Assembly (NCBI GenBank): GCA_030042885.1
Contig: JASHYW010000353.1
Coordinates: 1 to 6,091 of the forward strand
Source: Streptosporangiaceae bacterium
GTDB taxonomy: Bacteria > Actinomycetota > Actinomycetes > Streptosporangiales > Streptosporangiaceae
DNA length: 6,091 bases
Direction of reading: 5' to 3'
Below, one piece after another: positions 5,666-6,091 of this stretch. The notes under the pieces are model-generated. The model did no database searches, was not told the DNA's origin, and saw only the letters and a list, made by a program, of their open reading frames with translations. The translations under genes and the position numbers were made by a program. The first letter of the stretch is position 1, and each line of letters opens with the position of its first letter.

Positions 5666-6091
5666 TCAGGTGGACACCGTGGTCGGCGGCGATCATCTCG
5701 GCCGCCTTTTCGCCGATCATGATCGAAGCGGCGTTGGTATTGCCGCTGGTGACATTCGGCATAACGCTGGCATCCGCCACCCGTAGACCCGCCACCCCGA
5801 TCACCCGCAAGCGGGGATCGACCACACTGCCCATGCGGCAGGTGCTCGTCAGGTGGTACACGGTGTGTGAATAGTGGCGGGCAAGGTCTTCGAGCAGTGC
5901 GTCGCTCGGGGTGTCGCCTGGGACGTATCCGTGTTTGGCGGCCAGGCCAGGTGGTACCAGCAGCGGGCCGATCTGCCGATGTGCGGGCCAGTTCTTAACG
6001 ACCTCGAGCGCCCGCCGTAGGACGGCGACCATAACCTCCATGTCGTATGGGTCACCGTAGTAGTTCATCCGGATGTCGGGATGATCGAGGG
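5640..6091 (-). CDS. GMC-family FAD-dependent oxidoreductase, C-terminal part, running off the right edge
   Basis: The minus-strand frame enters at the window edge and gives 149 residues before TGA (5642-5640). It is the C-terminal substrate-binding and catalytic region of a glucose-methanol-choline oxidoreductase, which oxidises an alcohol with FAD. Visible marks are HPDIRMNYYGDPYDMEVM at the left of the fragment; YHLTSTCRMG with the catalytic His (codon 5853-5855); VVDPRLRVIGVAGLRVADAS, the FAD-contacting strand; and SGNTNAASIMIGEKAAEMI, with the second catalytic Asn in GNTNA. The family domain normally ends soon after GEKAA, so the last 11 residues (VHLKEFAGQPR) are a short extra tail. The gene's 3' end overlaps the integrase relic by about 25 nt, suggesting an insertion or deletion joint there. 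The substrate (choline, other alcohol) cannot be told. The FAD-binding N-terminus lies outside the window. Confidence 0.93.
   Translation of the reverse strand, partial: LDHPDIRMNYYGDPYDMEVMVAVLRRALEVVKNWPAHRQIGPLLVPPGLAAKHGYVPGDTPSDALLEDLARHYSHTVYHLTSTCRMGSVVDPRLRVIGVAGLRVADASVMPNVTSGNTNAASIMIGEKAAEMIAADHGVHLKEFAGQPR

Noticed and set aside
5308..5874. 188-codon plus-strand open frame
   Set aside because: It lies opposite both the integrase relic and the GMC gene, whose motifs are unmistakable on the minus strand, and its own translation has no recognisable domain.

Overview
The window is very GC-rich, with G or C at almost every third codon position, ATGA stop/start couplings, GTG starts and protein families typical of actinomycetes. 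I infer a high-GC actinobacterium, perhaps a Streptosporangiales- or Streptomyces-like genus, but nothing visible fixes the genus.

Layout. (1) Positions 1-2286, plus strand: a tight three-gene operon. It holds the 3' part of a YtrA-type GntR repressor, an ABC-transporter ATPase and an ABC-2-type permease. Both junctions are 4-nt ATGA overlaps preceded by strong ribosome binding sites. This is a self-regulated export module of unknown substrate, and its genes look intact. (2) Positions 2287 to about 5640: a low-density, visibly decayed stretch. It contains a roughly 400-nt spacer with a possible promoter and a 29-codon Cys-rich micro-ORF; a conserved hypothetical protein with a nucleotidyltransferase-like motif set whose 5' end looks damaged; a type-B carboxylesterase complete from start to natural end, with all three catalytic residues, but interrupted by one in-frame TAA; a roughly 600-nt spacer; and on the minus strand a fragment of a tyrosine recombinase around the Box I arginine, with apparent single-base indels. 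(3) Positions 5640-6091, minus strand: the C-terminal part of a GMC-family flavin oxidoreductase that runs off the right edge.

How it fits together. Only the GntR/ABC operon is a working unit on the evidence here. The middle looks like a former mobile-element or integration site under erosion: an integrase relic abuts the GMC gene end, and three separate genes carry small lesions while both flanks read cleanly. I see no CRISPR array, rRNA, tRNA, intact insertion sequence or convincing new multi-gene system. The items most worth a second look are the esterase stop, the integrase relic and its junction with the GMC gene, the nucleotidyltransferase-like protein, and the Cys-rich micro-ORF.
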